Origin: Botryococcus braunii
Lineage: Eukaryota > Chlorophyta > Trebouxiophyceae
DNA length: 47,500 bases
Assembly: GCA_002005505.1 (NCBI GenBank)
Contig: KV908438.1
Coordinates: forward strand, 339,726 to 387,225
Direction of reading: 5' to 3'
Every line of letters begins with the position of its first letter. Position 1 is the first letter of the stretch. Below the pieces are notes generated by a model. The model was not told the origin of the DNA, searched no databases, and was given only the letters and a program-made list of their open reading frames with translations. Of this stretch, positions 1-9,975 are shown in pieces. Both the position numbers and the translations under genes were made by a program.

Positions 1-173
1 CCTGGCTTTGATCTTGCAGCCTTGGGCAAGATATAAAGGATGCCTGCAGAGGTCAGATATGTGGGAGAATTTCAGATGTGGACAGTGCATAGGACCAAAG
101 GCAACATACACTACCTCATGACATGCAAATATTTCCCAAAGGCCCTCTTCTTGTCACAGCTGTTTCTACTTAC

Positions 174-841
174 CTTTGCAACATCAGGGCAGAGTCTTAG
201 AAGCTGCTCTAGCACCAAAGAACCAAGGTAACCTGTGACACATCAACATGATTCCCTATCTTAAGTCCTTGGTCAACCACCACAACAGGACACTGTGGTA
301 TAAACATAACAGAGATGACCACGGAATACTTGCTACATGCTCGAAAGTCCCACCGAATTAAATTTCCTGTTACATCAGACACGCGGAGAGCGTTTTCTTG
401 GAGGCATTGTGAAGCGTGAAAGCCGCTCATGGCACACTGGGTGTAGCTATTATATCGGACGCAAGGAGTTCGGAACATGATTACAAGACCATTACCAGTA
501 CCAGAAACATGTACATTTCAAGAGACACACCTGAGGCTCCAGTAATAAGAATTACACGATCTCTGTAGGCATCGATCACTCGAAGTGGTTCAGGAGGACC
601 CTGCGCAGCAGCGGGAACCACCAATGCGAATGCGTTTGCTCCGTGGTAAACAATAAAAAGCAATTTTGTTACCCAATAAACCATAGAAGGGAGGAAGAAC
701 CTCTGCAGCAGCTTTTGTTGGTCCTGAAGTAAGGGATGGCCCGTTGACGGAGGTGAACAACCGAAAGATCCATAAATAAACCTTCAACCAGTACAAATAC
801 CAATCCCCAGCCCATTCACCCCATGTCTTTGATGTTGCCAT
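174..841 (-). CDS. FAR: Fatty acyl-CoA reductase, 5' exons (gene runs off the left edge)
   Basis: The product is predicted to reduce fatty acyl-CoA to fatty alcohol with NADPH, at the ER or another membrane. Three exons are read on the minus strand: 841-782 (from ATG), 702-531 and 232-174. The 531/530 donor (GTGTGT) and the acceptor before 232 (CACAG) join in phase 1, and the 174/173 donor is a perfect GTAAGT. The first donor at 781 (GTTTAT) is weak. About 97 residues result. Residues 1-45 contain a hydrophobic stretch (around MVYWVTKLLFIVYHG), a likely membrane anchor. The Rossmann entry follows: RVILITGASG joined across the intron to YLGSLVLEQLLRLCPDVAK, which carries the TGxxGxxG NAD(P) motif and the family's LLR-CPDV stretch. 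A possible fourth exon at the edge (1-about 44, LYILPKAARSK) resembles the next family block, but its phase does not fit the simplest junction. The active-site YxxxK lies outside the window. The SDR/FAR family call is firm; exon 1 is less so. Confidence 0.72.
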
Positions 842-1419
842 TGACTAATTCAAACCCGTTTTCACGACAAATTGGCGAAGAACCACACTCAAGATCCGAA
901 TCTGAATCCTCCGCCAATACAAAGATGTAGCAAAAAAGCAGGATTCAAAATCTCAAATCCCACGGTTTCCCTCTGTCTTTCTGAATTGGACTATGTGATA
1001 TTCGTCGAGGTGGTGATAATTGTGAAGATGGTGCTGCAATTCGAACTCGGTCGTACATTCAGTTGCCGTTTACAGGAGAACGACATGTTGGTGCTCACTC
1101 CCAGAGAAAATTGAAGATCTCACAAGGGATGGACCACATGAAGTTCGAGCCCAGCATCAAACTTAACATCTTGCATGGCATTTGTGAATCTTGAAAAGTA
1201 ATGCGAAAAGTATACCTTTGGCTGTCAGTCAAAGGAACATCTTGTTGAAGTGACGTTGAATTGTTGTAGATGCGACAGGGAATAGGTCGTGATCTTCCCT
1301 CCAGAGCATTATTTTTATTGTGGCAGCGGTGTGATAAAGGCTCTTGGCCAGGTAAAAATGTATGTCGTCAATTTTTCACCTTGTTCCGTACCCCGATGTA
1401 TTAAAAACCGTGGCGTGGA
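842..1419. promoter_or_regulatory. Intergenic region between divergent FAR and CNX3
   Basis: The two genes are transcribed away from each other from starts about 580 bp apart, so this stretch should hold both promoters and 5' leaders. I see no clear TATA box or other named element. An ORF at 872-1114 has no recognisable similarity and ordinary non-coding composition. An upstream non-coding or transit-peptide exon of CNX3 could lie here. Confidence 0.35.
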
Positions 1420-2827
1420 ATGGTTGCAGCCATGCTTTCAAATAGAAAGTTGTCCTCAACACAGAATATGATTGATGAGGCCAACAATGAAATCCATGAA
1501 GTATTGGGCCATCCCCAGGAAGTTGCAAGAAATCAAGAACTGCATCCGTCCACCAGGGTAAAGGCTAGAATTTCCTGTCGAAAATATGTGATTCCCTGCG
1601 TCTTAAAGTGTCTGGACATTTTAGTATGCATGTTAAGTCTGAAAGTGAGGGTTCTGGGGGTTCTAAAGAAACTTGGTAGGCACAGCATATGATGGTCCTT
1701 GTTGTGCACCGCTGTGGTTTGGTAGAGGTTACGAGAAGGGCAGATGAAGGGTATGTATGCGATGGGATAAGTAGCAGCATTCACTATCAGTGTTTTCTTT
1801 TTGTAAGCCTTCATGATGCAGACACTCTAGTGTTTGCGGTTCCTGGGGTAACCTTGTGCCACAGAGGACCTCTATCCTTGGATTGACTTCACTCCTTATC
1901 TCACAATGAGGCTGTGCTAGGGACCTAGGACTTGCATAGTTGTATGGCTTTCTGTGGTAGGTGCAGGAAGTTACATTAACTCACGTGGACGACAAAGGTC
2001 AAGCTGTGATGGTCAACGTGGGACACAAGGAGCAGTCACGGAGAAGTGCAACAGCCAGTGCAAGAGTATTGCTTGGGGAGAGGGTATATGGTCTTGTGAC
2101 AGCCAATATGATTACGAAAGGGAATGTACAAGAAGTTGCACGCTTGGCAGGAATAATGGCAGCAAAGCAGACGAGCAACCTGATCCCGCTTTGTCATAAT
2201 ATACCTCTCAGCGTGGTGTGCTCCCATTCCCCTCTTGTGAACTTTTGAGACAATGGGGACCTGGCAGGCATGGATTATATGGCTATCTACTGGATTTGGG
2301 CCTCTCTAGGACCTTTACCACATGGCACTTCAGAGTTGACCAGCTCACAAGCTGCTCTTAACGTAGAAAAACATTGTTCTGTTGCAGGCAGGCCTTAAGG
2401 GTGCTCAGTTGCTTTATTGTTTCTGTTTCGGTGCCGTCTGTGCCATCATTTCCAGAATCCGGGCTCTTAACTCGGTCCAGGATTTCACCAGGCAGACATG
2501 GCTGCTCTTTGTGAGAAAAGCATGATGACATCCCGGATTTTAGTGATCCTGCTCATGTCGGCGGTGCAGGTTGATGTTGATTTCTGTATGGACAGCCGGG
2601 AGTGGAGTATGGTTGTCAAGGCCAGAGCAGAAACCACAGCACAAACCGGGGTGGAGATGGAAGCCATGGTGGCTGCCACGATAGCTTCCCTGACTGTGTA
2701 TGATATGGTGAAGGGAGTAGATAAGTCTGTGTATATCTCAGATGTACAGTTAGATGAAAAGAGTGGAGGAAAGAGTGGAACGTATAAGAGGAGTGCAGCC
2801 ATTGTGCCAGAGACTTCTCATAACTAG
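1420..2827 (+). CDS. CNX3: Cyclic pyranopterin monophosphate synthase (MoaC/CNX3), three exons
   Basis: The enzyme makes cyclic pyranopterin monophosphate in the first step of molybdenum cofactor synthesis. In plants this step is mitochondrial. Exons are 1420-1557, 1967-2215 and 2570-2827. Introns start GTAAAG and GTGTGC and end GTGCAG, all in phase 0, giving about 214 residues. The first 20 residues (MVAAMLSNRKLSSTQNM) have Arg/Lys/Ser and no early acidic residue, as in a transit peptide. Next comes IDEANNEIHEVLG, similar to the pre-domain segment of plant CNX3. The MoaC core then starts at LTHVDDKGQAVMVNVGHKE. Conserved blocks are ARLAGIMAAKQTSNLIPLCH (catalytic His), TGVEMEAM (paired Glu), LTVYDMVK (Asp and Lys of the active site) and KSGGKSG near the end, then the stop at 2825. 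The usual Lys before TGVEMEA is Gln here. The second donor could be 3 nt earlier (2213). The start might lie in an upstream exon, because GTTGCAG just after the ATG could be an acceptor. Confidence 0.85.
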
Positions 2828-4396
2828 ACGGATTGCACATGTCTACAAGCTTTCTCCACTTGGCTGTATTTTGTTGCAGGCTGTATTTTGTTTGCAGGGT
2901 GAAGTCCTAATGGACATCAAGTAGGCTTGCCTTGTTGCAGTGATTCTACACATGGCCTATGCAGAAGTTTGTTCCATGGAACCAATTCTCAGGTCTTCAA
3001 TGTGGAACTGCTCATTTTACTTCATCTGGACTGCTGCCATTTCTGGCACTGCCAAACATATACCAGTGCAAAGGTATCAGCTTGGTCGGGCATGATCTCG
3101 GGTAGCCCAGCACTACTTTCAGTTCCTATTCCCGAATGTTACGTTGTCGGAGGTGGACTTATGCCCCAGTGGTTGTTTATGTTGCGTGGTATGGCTTGTA
3201 GATGTGCAAACACACCTTGTTGTGAAGGCCGTCCTGCAATATCCAGGAATGACTGACATAAAGGCAATGGGCACGAAGCTGTAGAGGGACAACAAGATGG
3301 GAGTACCTTCCTCATTGAATGGGAGGATTGCATTTGCCCAGCCGTTAACAGTTCCCCAAACAAGTGCTCCTTGAAGTCATCCAAGAACCCTGAAAGGTCT
3401 CTTCATCAAAGGTGCAGTATATAAATGTTTTAAACTGCTAGCGAAATTTATGAAACTCAAAAAGAGAAATGAAGATAACGGAGGAGGTCCAGAATGCACT
3501 TGTTTCCACCATCATTGCAGCACAAATTAAAATAAACTGTGAAGCTTATCCGAACCACACATGACGTATTTTAGATTCGTGTATGCGGAATCCAGGGGCC
3601 ATAGCTAGGGGCCATGATTGCAGCCCGTATTCTCCACTGCGGACATGTTCAGACGTACGTATCATAGCATGAAGCATTGGGAGGTCCTAGTTGTCATTCC
3701 GAAGACTGCTTCAGTTCAATGACACTATTGCATGCAAGAATGCATTTTCCACTCTTTAAATGTGCTGTAACACACTTCTGCAATGCACCTGTACAGCTTG
3801 CTCTGCCAAGTCAAAGCTCCTGTACTTTGGGCGATTGGGCACAACAGATGTTCCGCTTATTCTTACTGTTCAAGCCTTCGGGGCTGTGAGAGTGTTACTA
3901 AATCGCCCTGCGGTTTTGTGGGATATCGCCAACGCCGTAGGCCCTACGGGTTACCCCAGGACCTGGGCTAACCTTGACTCCCTGCTTCCTGCCCCAGGCA
4001 GGCAGCCTGTGCAGCTCAAACTGTGCCCTTGAGGCACGTAGAACAGGAGGTATGCGTGTGCATTAGCGGGCGCAAGGGGAATCATTGAATTAAGACCACT
4101 ACTGCACATGTCAGACAGGGTGCATCCCCCCACGCAACATCACTGACAGGATGTGCATATGATACACTCTTTGAACCCCAATGTGGTTCCGGAATACTGC
4201 TGACGGTCTTGCTCAGTCGTGAAAATGCCAAGTGTGCCTGACCCGGCAGACACTGAGAGAAAGGGTATGTAAGAACACAAAGTACGTTCCATTGCCACCG
4301 GAAATGCACTACCGGTAAACTCCTTTCCACCCAGCATAGCCCAGGGGCCCAAAGGAGCCCCACAGGTGAACCAGCGCCCCCCCCCCCCCCCCCCCC

Positions 4397-4428
<32 letters not shown>

Positions 4429-4840
4429 GCACTGCCCGGTCGTCCTCCAATCGATGAATCGGGTCGAAGTTACACCGCGTCACAGTCTGTGACTCACAGA
4501 GCACAAATGAACTCGGTGCAGCTGGACGAGACTCACAGATGAAAACGACAAGGCTCATATGTTCAATGTTCCGAAACCACTACTCGAGTGTGCATATCTG
4601 TGACTCTCAACAGTCCCCTAGGTTCATCTTGAAGCATTCCACCTGGTGTCCGTGCAGATCGTTGGACCCTTTGCAAAGCACCATAATGTAACAAAATCCT
4701 TACCAGACACAGCCTATGCTTGAGGCTGCAGCACTTCGATCGTTTCGTGTTACTAGATACGATTACACGACTTGAGAGATATTCACACAATGTTTCTCTA
4801 GAATCTATCTAAGCAAGGTTCTCCTTTACAAGAACAAGCA
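2828..4840. other. Gene-poor stretch after CNX3
   Basis: I find no protein or RNA gene that I can support here. The stretch holds a fragment of the dispersed repeat in reverse orientation (about 3560-3605), small perfect inverted repeats near 3930-3970 (CCGTAGG/CCTACGG and CCCAGG-A-CCTGGG), and a C-run followed by an A-run at 4377-4424. The 158-codon minus-strand ORF at 4082-4558 runs through those homopolymers and looks fortuitous. Confidence 0.4.
4377..4424. repeat. Homopolymer pair C20-A28
   Basis: Twenty C are followed directly by twenty-eight A. The junction of two long homopolymers is unusual. It may be a decayed poly(A) tail, slippage, or an assembly or sequencing artefact. Confidence 0.85.
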
Positions 4841-5774
4841 ATGAGTACAACAGAAAAGAGACGTCCGAACACCAAAAAGTTTGCGTCTATCAAAAGCAGT
4901 GGATACGGCAAGATAAAACAAGTACAAAATGCTCAGATTGCTGTAGATACTTCGCAATTCTTTCAACCTAGCAACACTTTTGCTCTAAATCCTCTCCCTG
5001 CAAGTACAGAGAACCATGACAGTCACGGGGATGACGACACTTTGAGCAGGTAGCATGATTGTTTTACTTGCAATACGTTTGAAAAATGTGATGGGAAGTA
5101 GGTGTAGGCACCGATTTGTAAGAGTATCTTGAAAGCTTCTCTTGTTTGGATCTCCCTCAGGGGATCAACTCGACAAAAGTACGAGATTGACGGGACAATC
5201 GGCTCAGAAGCTGGTGATCTTTCACAGTCCGCCACATCAACGCGACGAGGGGATTGCATAGACTTAAGAGAGAATGATTATAGCGTGACAGAATGCAAGG
5301 TAGCAATAGTAGAATATGCACCTAAGTGATGAATGTCACTTCATGATGTTATGACTCCACATGTTATAACTCCACAGGTCAAAATAATGATGGATATGTT
5401 CCCACTCGATAGGTTGTGCATTAGCTTCCACAACTCAATTAGTCTAGCATCTGCAAAATAAAACAGTGCACTCTTCTACGTGGTAGTTTGACAGTCGTGA
5501 TTGAAAATAGGTACATGATCCACTTGTTCTTGCAGGATTACATCCAGAAAGTGTTGCTAGATCTAGACACAGAGGTTACTGTACTCTTCTACGTGATAGT
5601 TTGCGAGTCGTGATTGAACATAGGTACATGATCCACTTGTTCTTGCAGGACTACAGCCAGAAAGTGTTGCTTGATCTAGACACAGAGGTTTTGCAAACGG
5701 CACAGCTGATTCCTGAAATGTCAGGCAAGGACAATCTTCCCCTTCAATTGGAAGAAAAGATTACAACAATACAG
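4841..5774 (+). CDS. Unrecognised multi-exon gene with a duplicated exon
   Basis: I do not recognise this protein. The exons fit together well: 4841-5049 from ATG (ends in phase 2), 5161-5299 (acceptor CTCCCTCAG, completes an Arg codon, ends in phase 0) and 5649-5774 (acceptor TTCTTGCAG, donor GTACGT, ends in phase 0). The N-terminus is basic (MSTTEKRRPNTKKFASIKSS). It is followed by a Ser/Asn/Asp-rich stretch and an acidic, Leu-rich segment (KVLLDLDTEVLQTAQLIPEM) that could be helical. A near-copy of the third exon's first 39 nt sits at 5536-5574 with the same acceptor and would read DYIQKVLLDLDTE in phase 0. It is therefore either a 13-codon cassette exon or a dead duplicate. The gene must continue downstream, but I cannot place further exons before the CT microsatellite. 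The protein is hydrophilic, has no signal peptide and is probably cytosolic or nuclear. Confidence 0.5.
5470..5690 (+). repeat. 108-bp tandem duplication spanning intron end and exon
   Basis: Segments 5470-5577 and 5583-5690 align without gaps over 108 bp with about 7 differences. Each copy includes the last 66 bp of intron, the TTCTTGCAG acceptor and 39-42 bp of coding sequence. Only the second copy continues into a longer open frame. Confidence 0.9.
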
Positions 5775-6354
5775 GTACGTGAATTCCCTTGAGTGATGCA
5801 GGGACCAATGATTTGGATTGGCTTGGTGCGATTCCAACACAGGCGGCAACTTGTGAATGCGGAAAGCATGGGGTGCAGGAAAAGACAAAAACTCCTTTGG
5901 CAAGGAACATACCATTAAACCAGCAATCACGATCATGCTTGAAGCAAAGCCCTTATTGTCTAACCTGGACAATGAATGGAGTGTTTGGCACCATCATTAT
6001 TTTTGGCCTGTCTCTGAGGCTCCTTCTATTGACTGATCAGGCATACTTACCACCTTGTTAAGAGGTACACTGTCACATGCATGGAGAATTATAAACACCA
6101 TGGAGTATGGCCTCATAAGTGGCTGGCAACTAAATTCCATGCAAGGGCAGTGTTCATGGACTTGCGTGCCCGTCCTACGATCCGATATCTGATTTAGGTA
6201 GATAATGTACACTCTTGGATATGGGATGTATGGATCCTCTTGCAGCAGGTTTGCATCCTGAAGAAGAGATTTCTGACACCTGACCCATGACGGACATACG
6301 TATCTGTGTAAGAGCAGCGCGCATCGACCTCTTTATAAAGCCCCCTTATTCTTC
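5775..6354. other. Probable intronic or intergenic sequence
   Basis: There are no convincing exons, although several short stretches are flanked by GCAG sites (for example after 5815 and near 6247). The gene that begins at 4841 may continue through here. Confidence 0.25.
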
Positions 6355-6602
<248 letters not shown>

Positions 6603-6686
6603 GGGAGGAAGGACAGAAACATGGTTTGGATCGGAGTCACCCGGGTACCTCAGAACCTCGTAGGAAACTGTGCTGTGGGTCGTTAG

Positions 6687-7131
6687 CTAATTTCCAAGAC
6701 TGGTTGTTGATAGGTGACGGATTGTCTTGTCCTTACCACATTCCACAAAATATCGTTGTCACGGAACTACGGCCTGATATTTTTATGTACTCTGCCTCAG
6801 CTAGGGCATGTATTTTGATTGAGTTGACGGTTCCCTTTGAGGATAGGGTATTTATAGCTGCTGCAGGTAAGGCCAAAAGTACTTTGAGTTACAAACACAG
6901 ATTATCTCTGCTGGTTTTGAGTGTGAGCTTTACACAGTTGAGATAGGTTGTTGTGGCAATTATGCGGCTTCGCTTCACCATTGCCTCATTCAACTCGGAC
7001 TTGCGCGTCGACACGCACGACGTGTCTGTAGTTGTGCTACAAAGACGGCGCTGAGCTGCAGCCACTATATTTTTCTAAAACGTAATAACTCACTCTGGGA
7101 GGTATACAGAAATCATGTTTCTTTTGCTTAA
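6687..7131 (+). pseudogene. C-terminal remnant of a non-LTR reverse transcriptase polyprotein
   Basis: One frame (about 6687-6946) reads NFQDWLLIGDG, then PHIPQNIV-like and TELRPDIFMYS, then ILIELTVPFEDR. This is the tail block found after the RT domain in many animal and algal LINE-like polyproteins. It has a D...E-x-T spacing reminiscent of PD-(D/E)XK nucleases. The similarity is recalled, not searched. The frame stops at 6944, but the next family block (ECELYTVEIGCCGNYAAS) continues in another frame to a stop at 7129, so a frameshift lies near 6880-6925. No RT domain remains upstream because the CT microsatellite begins there. It is a 5'-truncated, frameshifted copy, which is typical for LINEs, and is not expected to be active. 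Confidence 0.55.
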
Positions 7132-7970
7132 CAATCTCTGTGTCCTCAGGAATATTTGAATACTGCGGACAGTTACCAGAAGGGTTGTGACTTGTCAAAC
7201 GTTTTCAACCTTTGCGTTTTGGGAAGCCAAGCGTGCGCTCTTTCTCCTAAAAACTAGGTTTAGCTTCCTGGGCGATACCTGCATACACTTCAGGCCTATC
7301 CACTGAGCTCTGTGGGACGGTGTCCCTTGTATGCACAATCTCACACTTAGGCAAGGTAGATTGGCAAGTCCCCATCTGGGGTCCCTATGTGTCAAGGAAA
7401 ATGGATCCTCTCTTCAAGCTCTCCGAGTATTCCTCCCCCTTTCTCTGTAGAGTCAAGGAGTTAGTGGTGAGTTCCTAAAAGTTCTTTAGGAAATATTCCT
7501 TAGGATTGGGAGAACACATGATTTACCACTGAGCTCACTGCAGTCCTCGTACCGGGAGGGATCCCAACAGCCCGTGCTTACGTGACTGCCCGGCGGGAGT
7601 GTGATGTTTTTTTCATGGGCCTTCACACTGTTACATTGTCTGCAGAGTGGCATGTGTTCTCCTTCTTTAGTTAGACGGTACTCCAGATTGGTTGGTGGTT
7701 TTCGGTGGGGTTGTACCAGAACAACGCCATTCTCTGGACTTCGGGAGGTTGTTCCATAAACAACGTCCTATCTTGGTATGTGTCCTTTAGGTGTACGTTC
7801 TTGTCAAACGGTCCCTCTTGGCTCTGGCAGGATGTCTCCTAATGTCGTCTGCAAGCCCTGGGTAAAACCTCGGTGTGGTGGCATATATCCCCTCCCCTTC
7901 CCCACTGTATACTCACTGTGCTTGTGCTTTCGACGGGTGTGCGTGATATGGGGTACTTTCACCCCTCCCT
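7132..7970. other. No gene seen
   Basis: Unique-looking sequence between the LINE remnant and the next CT tract. The open frames are short and lack splice support or recognisable motifs. Confidence 0.35.
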
Positions 7971-7999
7971 CCCCTCTCCTCTCTCTCTCTCTCTCTCTC

Positions 8000-8077
<78 letters not shown>

Positions 8078-8085
8078 CTCTCTCC

Positions 8086-8179
<94 letters not shown>

Positions 8180-8250
8180 CTCTCCCTCTCTCTCTCTCCT
8201 CTCTCTCTCTCTCCTCTCTCTCTCTCCCTCCCCCCCCCCCCCCCCCCCCC

Positions 8251-8337
<87 letters not shown>

Positions 8338-8450
8338 CCCCCCTCTCTCTCTCTCTCCCTCTCTCCCTCTCCCCCCCCCCTTCTGTCTGTCTTCCCCCCT
8401 CCCCCACTCTGTCTGTCTCCCCCCCCCCCCCCCCGTCTCTCTCCCCTCCC
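7971..8450 (+). repeat. Long (CT)n / poly-C microsatellite
   Basis: About 480 bp of plus-strand pyrimidine, with CT dinucleotides, CTCC steps and C-runs of up to about 20. Overlapping Ser/Leu/Pro and Arg/Glu/Gly ORFs of up to 261 codons come from the repeat. Confidence 0.95.
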
Positions 8451-8870
8451 AAAACACTCGAACAAGTTTCTTGAAACATAATGACATCATGTTCCCTCAC
8501 AGAAGAAGAATAATCATGGAGAGCAACCTTCGATCCTGTCAGGCCATTAAGAATCCAATCTAATTATCTATAAGATGGAAAGCCTAGTGTTCTCCGCACA
8601 ACCCTAGGCTTGACTCCCAGGAGGAGCGCTTGCAGGGCCAGTGTTATGATAGTGACAGAACATTTTGGTGCCTTTCCCTCAGAAGAGTAATAGTGGCCAG
8701 ATCATCGTCAATTACCAGAGAGAACAGTTAGTAGAATGAGTAATCAGTGGCAGAACCCAGGAGTTCTGCCAGAACCAATCTAGACCAATTGCACGGTAAT
8801 AAGGAGGGATGAGATAATCGGACACAGTTTGCTCGAAAGGCTATAGGCTCCTGGCTCGAAGGATTGAGGC

Positions 8871-9345
8871 ACTTGATTGGGACATCAAAAGCACTTCGGG
8901 TGTTTGCTACTTTACTGTTGCCAGTCAAGTCTCTTCACTCACAGACGACACTGCTTGTTTCTCTACGCACAACAAGAGTGTCGCCGGACTTAACACCCTC
9001 GTGCCGGGTCATACAGGTAAACTGCTGTCAAGACATCATATGAACATGAACAATGGTTTAGGAAGGGTCTAGATAAGGTATAACAGAAAGGTGTAATCGC
9101 TTAGCTCATCGGACATTGGTAATGCAGACTATCAGTAACGTTGTTGATAGAGTAGTTTGAATTGCCGAGTGACGAGAGAGAGCAATAAACATTGTAAGAC
9201 TTGATTGGGACATCAAAAGCACTTCGGGTGTTTGCTACTTTACTGTTGCCAGTCAAGTCTCTTCACTCACAGACGACACTGCTTGTTTCTCTACGCACAA
9301 CAAGAGTGTCGCCGGACTTAACACCCTCGTGCCGGGTCATACAGG
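8871..9345 (+). repeat. Long direct repeat inside the LTR (147 bp, period 328)
   Basis: 8871-9017 and 9199-9345 are identical over 147 bp, separated by 181 bp. The same pair recurs in the 3' LTR at 15467-15613 and 15795-15941, giving four identical copies in the element. Copy 1 is followed by a splice-donor-like ACAG/GTAAAC. Copy 2 ends in ACAG/GGAACG, which lacks GT but can serve as an acceptor. Confidence 0.95.
9079..9189 (+). promoter_or_regulatory. Possible LTR TATA box and poly(A) signal
   Basis: TATAAC at 9079 and AATAAA at 9184 lie in the spacer between the two internal repeats. If both are used, transcription would start near 9105-9115 and polyadenylation would fall near 9200-9215, so R would be about 100 nt and U5 would contain repeat copy 2. 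This is inferred from motifs only. Confidence 0.35.
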
Positions 9346-9369
9346 GAACGCCAAGCACAAAAGTTCACA

Positions 9370-9383
9370 GGTTATGGGCCCAC
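9370..9383 (+). other. Primer-binding site, initiator-Met half-tRNA type
   Basis: GGTTATGGGCCCAC directly follows the LTR CA end. Its reverse complement GTGGGCCCATAACC corresponds to the anticodon stem-loop of eukaryotic initiator tRNA-Met, not to the tRNA 3' end. Drosophila copia is known to prime from such an internal position with a cleaved half-tRNA. Confidence 0.75.
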
Positions 9384-9435
9384 GTCTTTTCTGCTGAGGC
9401 ATGAAAAATGTATGACTTGGGCAGAGTAGTCTGCG

Positions 9436-9960
9436 ATGGCGCGAACACGACAAACAGGACGTATGAGCACGGGCAGAAGTAGACCTCATCCACCTCCACC
9501 TCCTCCTCCAACATACAACGAGCGAAGAAAGGCAGGAGGAAAGACAGGCCCACGAACGATAGACGAACGGGTATTCCTGGTGAAGGACTTCGTCCACGAA
9601 GCCCACGGACGAGGAGCACTTACCCCACCTCAGTGGTTCCGAGAGCGTTTCCCGATTTATCCAGCATATAAATTCACTGTTTGGGAAATCTCGTTCATCA
9701 ACGGAGAGCCTGGATACCTGACACGAGCAATTTTTGAGAGGTGCTTACAGCAAACAGGAGGTCCATCGCACGAAGCATATTGGACCGAGAAAGCGGCCTA
9801 CGCAGCGATTGAGCTAGCTTTGAGCAGCCTGGGAGACGATTTCATTGATCATCTGATCCTCTACGGCGAAGGACAATTTGAAGTGGACGAGTGGGAAACA
9901 GAAGACGACAGTGAGGACGAGGACGGCGACTCCAGACTGTCAGAAAGGAGCGAAGATTGA
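9436..9960 (+). CDS. Upstream ORF1 of the copia element, unknown function
   Basis: A 174-residue protein that I do not recognise. It has an Arg/Pro-rich start with a run of seven prolines near residue 20, then a globular-looking middle (residues about 40-145, with RTIDERVFLVKDFVHEAHGR and several Trp/Tyr), and a strongly acidic tail (DEWETEDDSEDEDGDSRLSE). Copia elements normally have a single gag-pol ORF, so this is an addition. It is in the same frame as ORF2: TGA at 9958, then five codons, then the ORF2 ATG. It may be a separate protein, the N-terminal part of Gag reached by readthrough, or a Gag-pol start cut by a nonsense mutation. Codon quality and acidic-basic organisation argue for a real protein. 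It would be made first from the genomic RNA. Confidence 0.7.
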   Translation: MARTRQTGRMSTGRSRPHPPPPPPPTYNERRKAGGKTGPRTIDERVFLVKDFVHEAHGRGALTPPQWFRERFPIYPAYKFTVWEISFINGEPGYLTRAIFERCLQQTGGPSHEAYWTEKAAYAAIELALSSLGDDFIDHLILYGEGQFEVDEWETEDDSEDEDGDSRLSERSED

Positions 9961-9975
9961 CAGGGTCCGAACAGC

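Larger units (their letters stand above)
8642..9369 (+). repeat. 5' LTR of the copia element
   Basis: Begins TGTTATGATAG and ends AAAAGTTCACA, matching 15238-15965 at 727 of 728 positions by eye. It is followed at once by the primer-binding site, which fixes the boundary. Confidence 0.95.

Noticed and set aside
7778..8563. ORFs of 168-261 codons through the CT tract on both strands
   Set aside because: They are Ser-Leu, Pro and Arg-Glu translations of a dinucleotide repeat, open in many frames at once, so they are not genes.
8728..9404. Small ORFs inside the LTRs (66-67 codons, repeated in both LTRs)
   Set aside because: They are short, cross the internal duplication and regulatory motifs, and start or stop differently in each setting. 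Non-coding LTR is the simpler reading.
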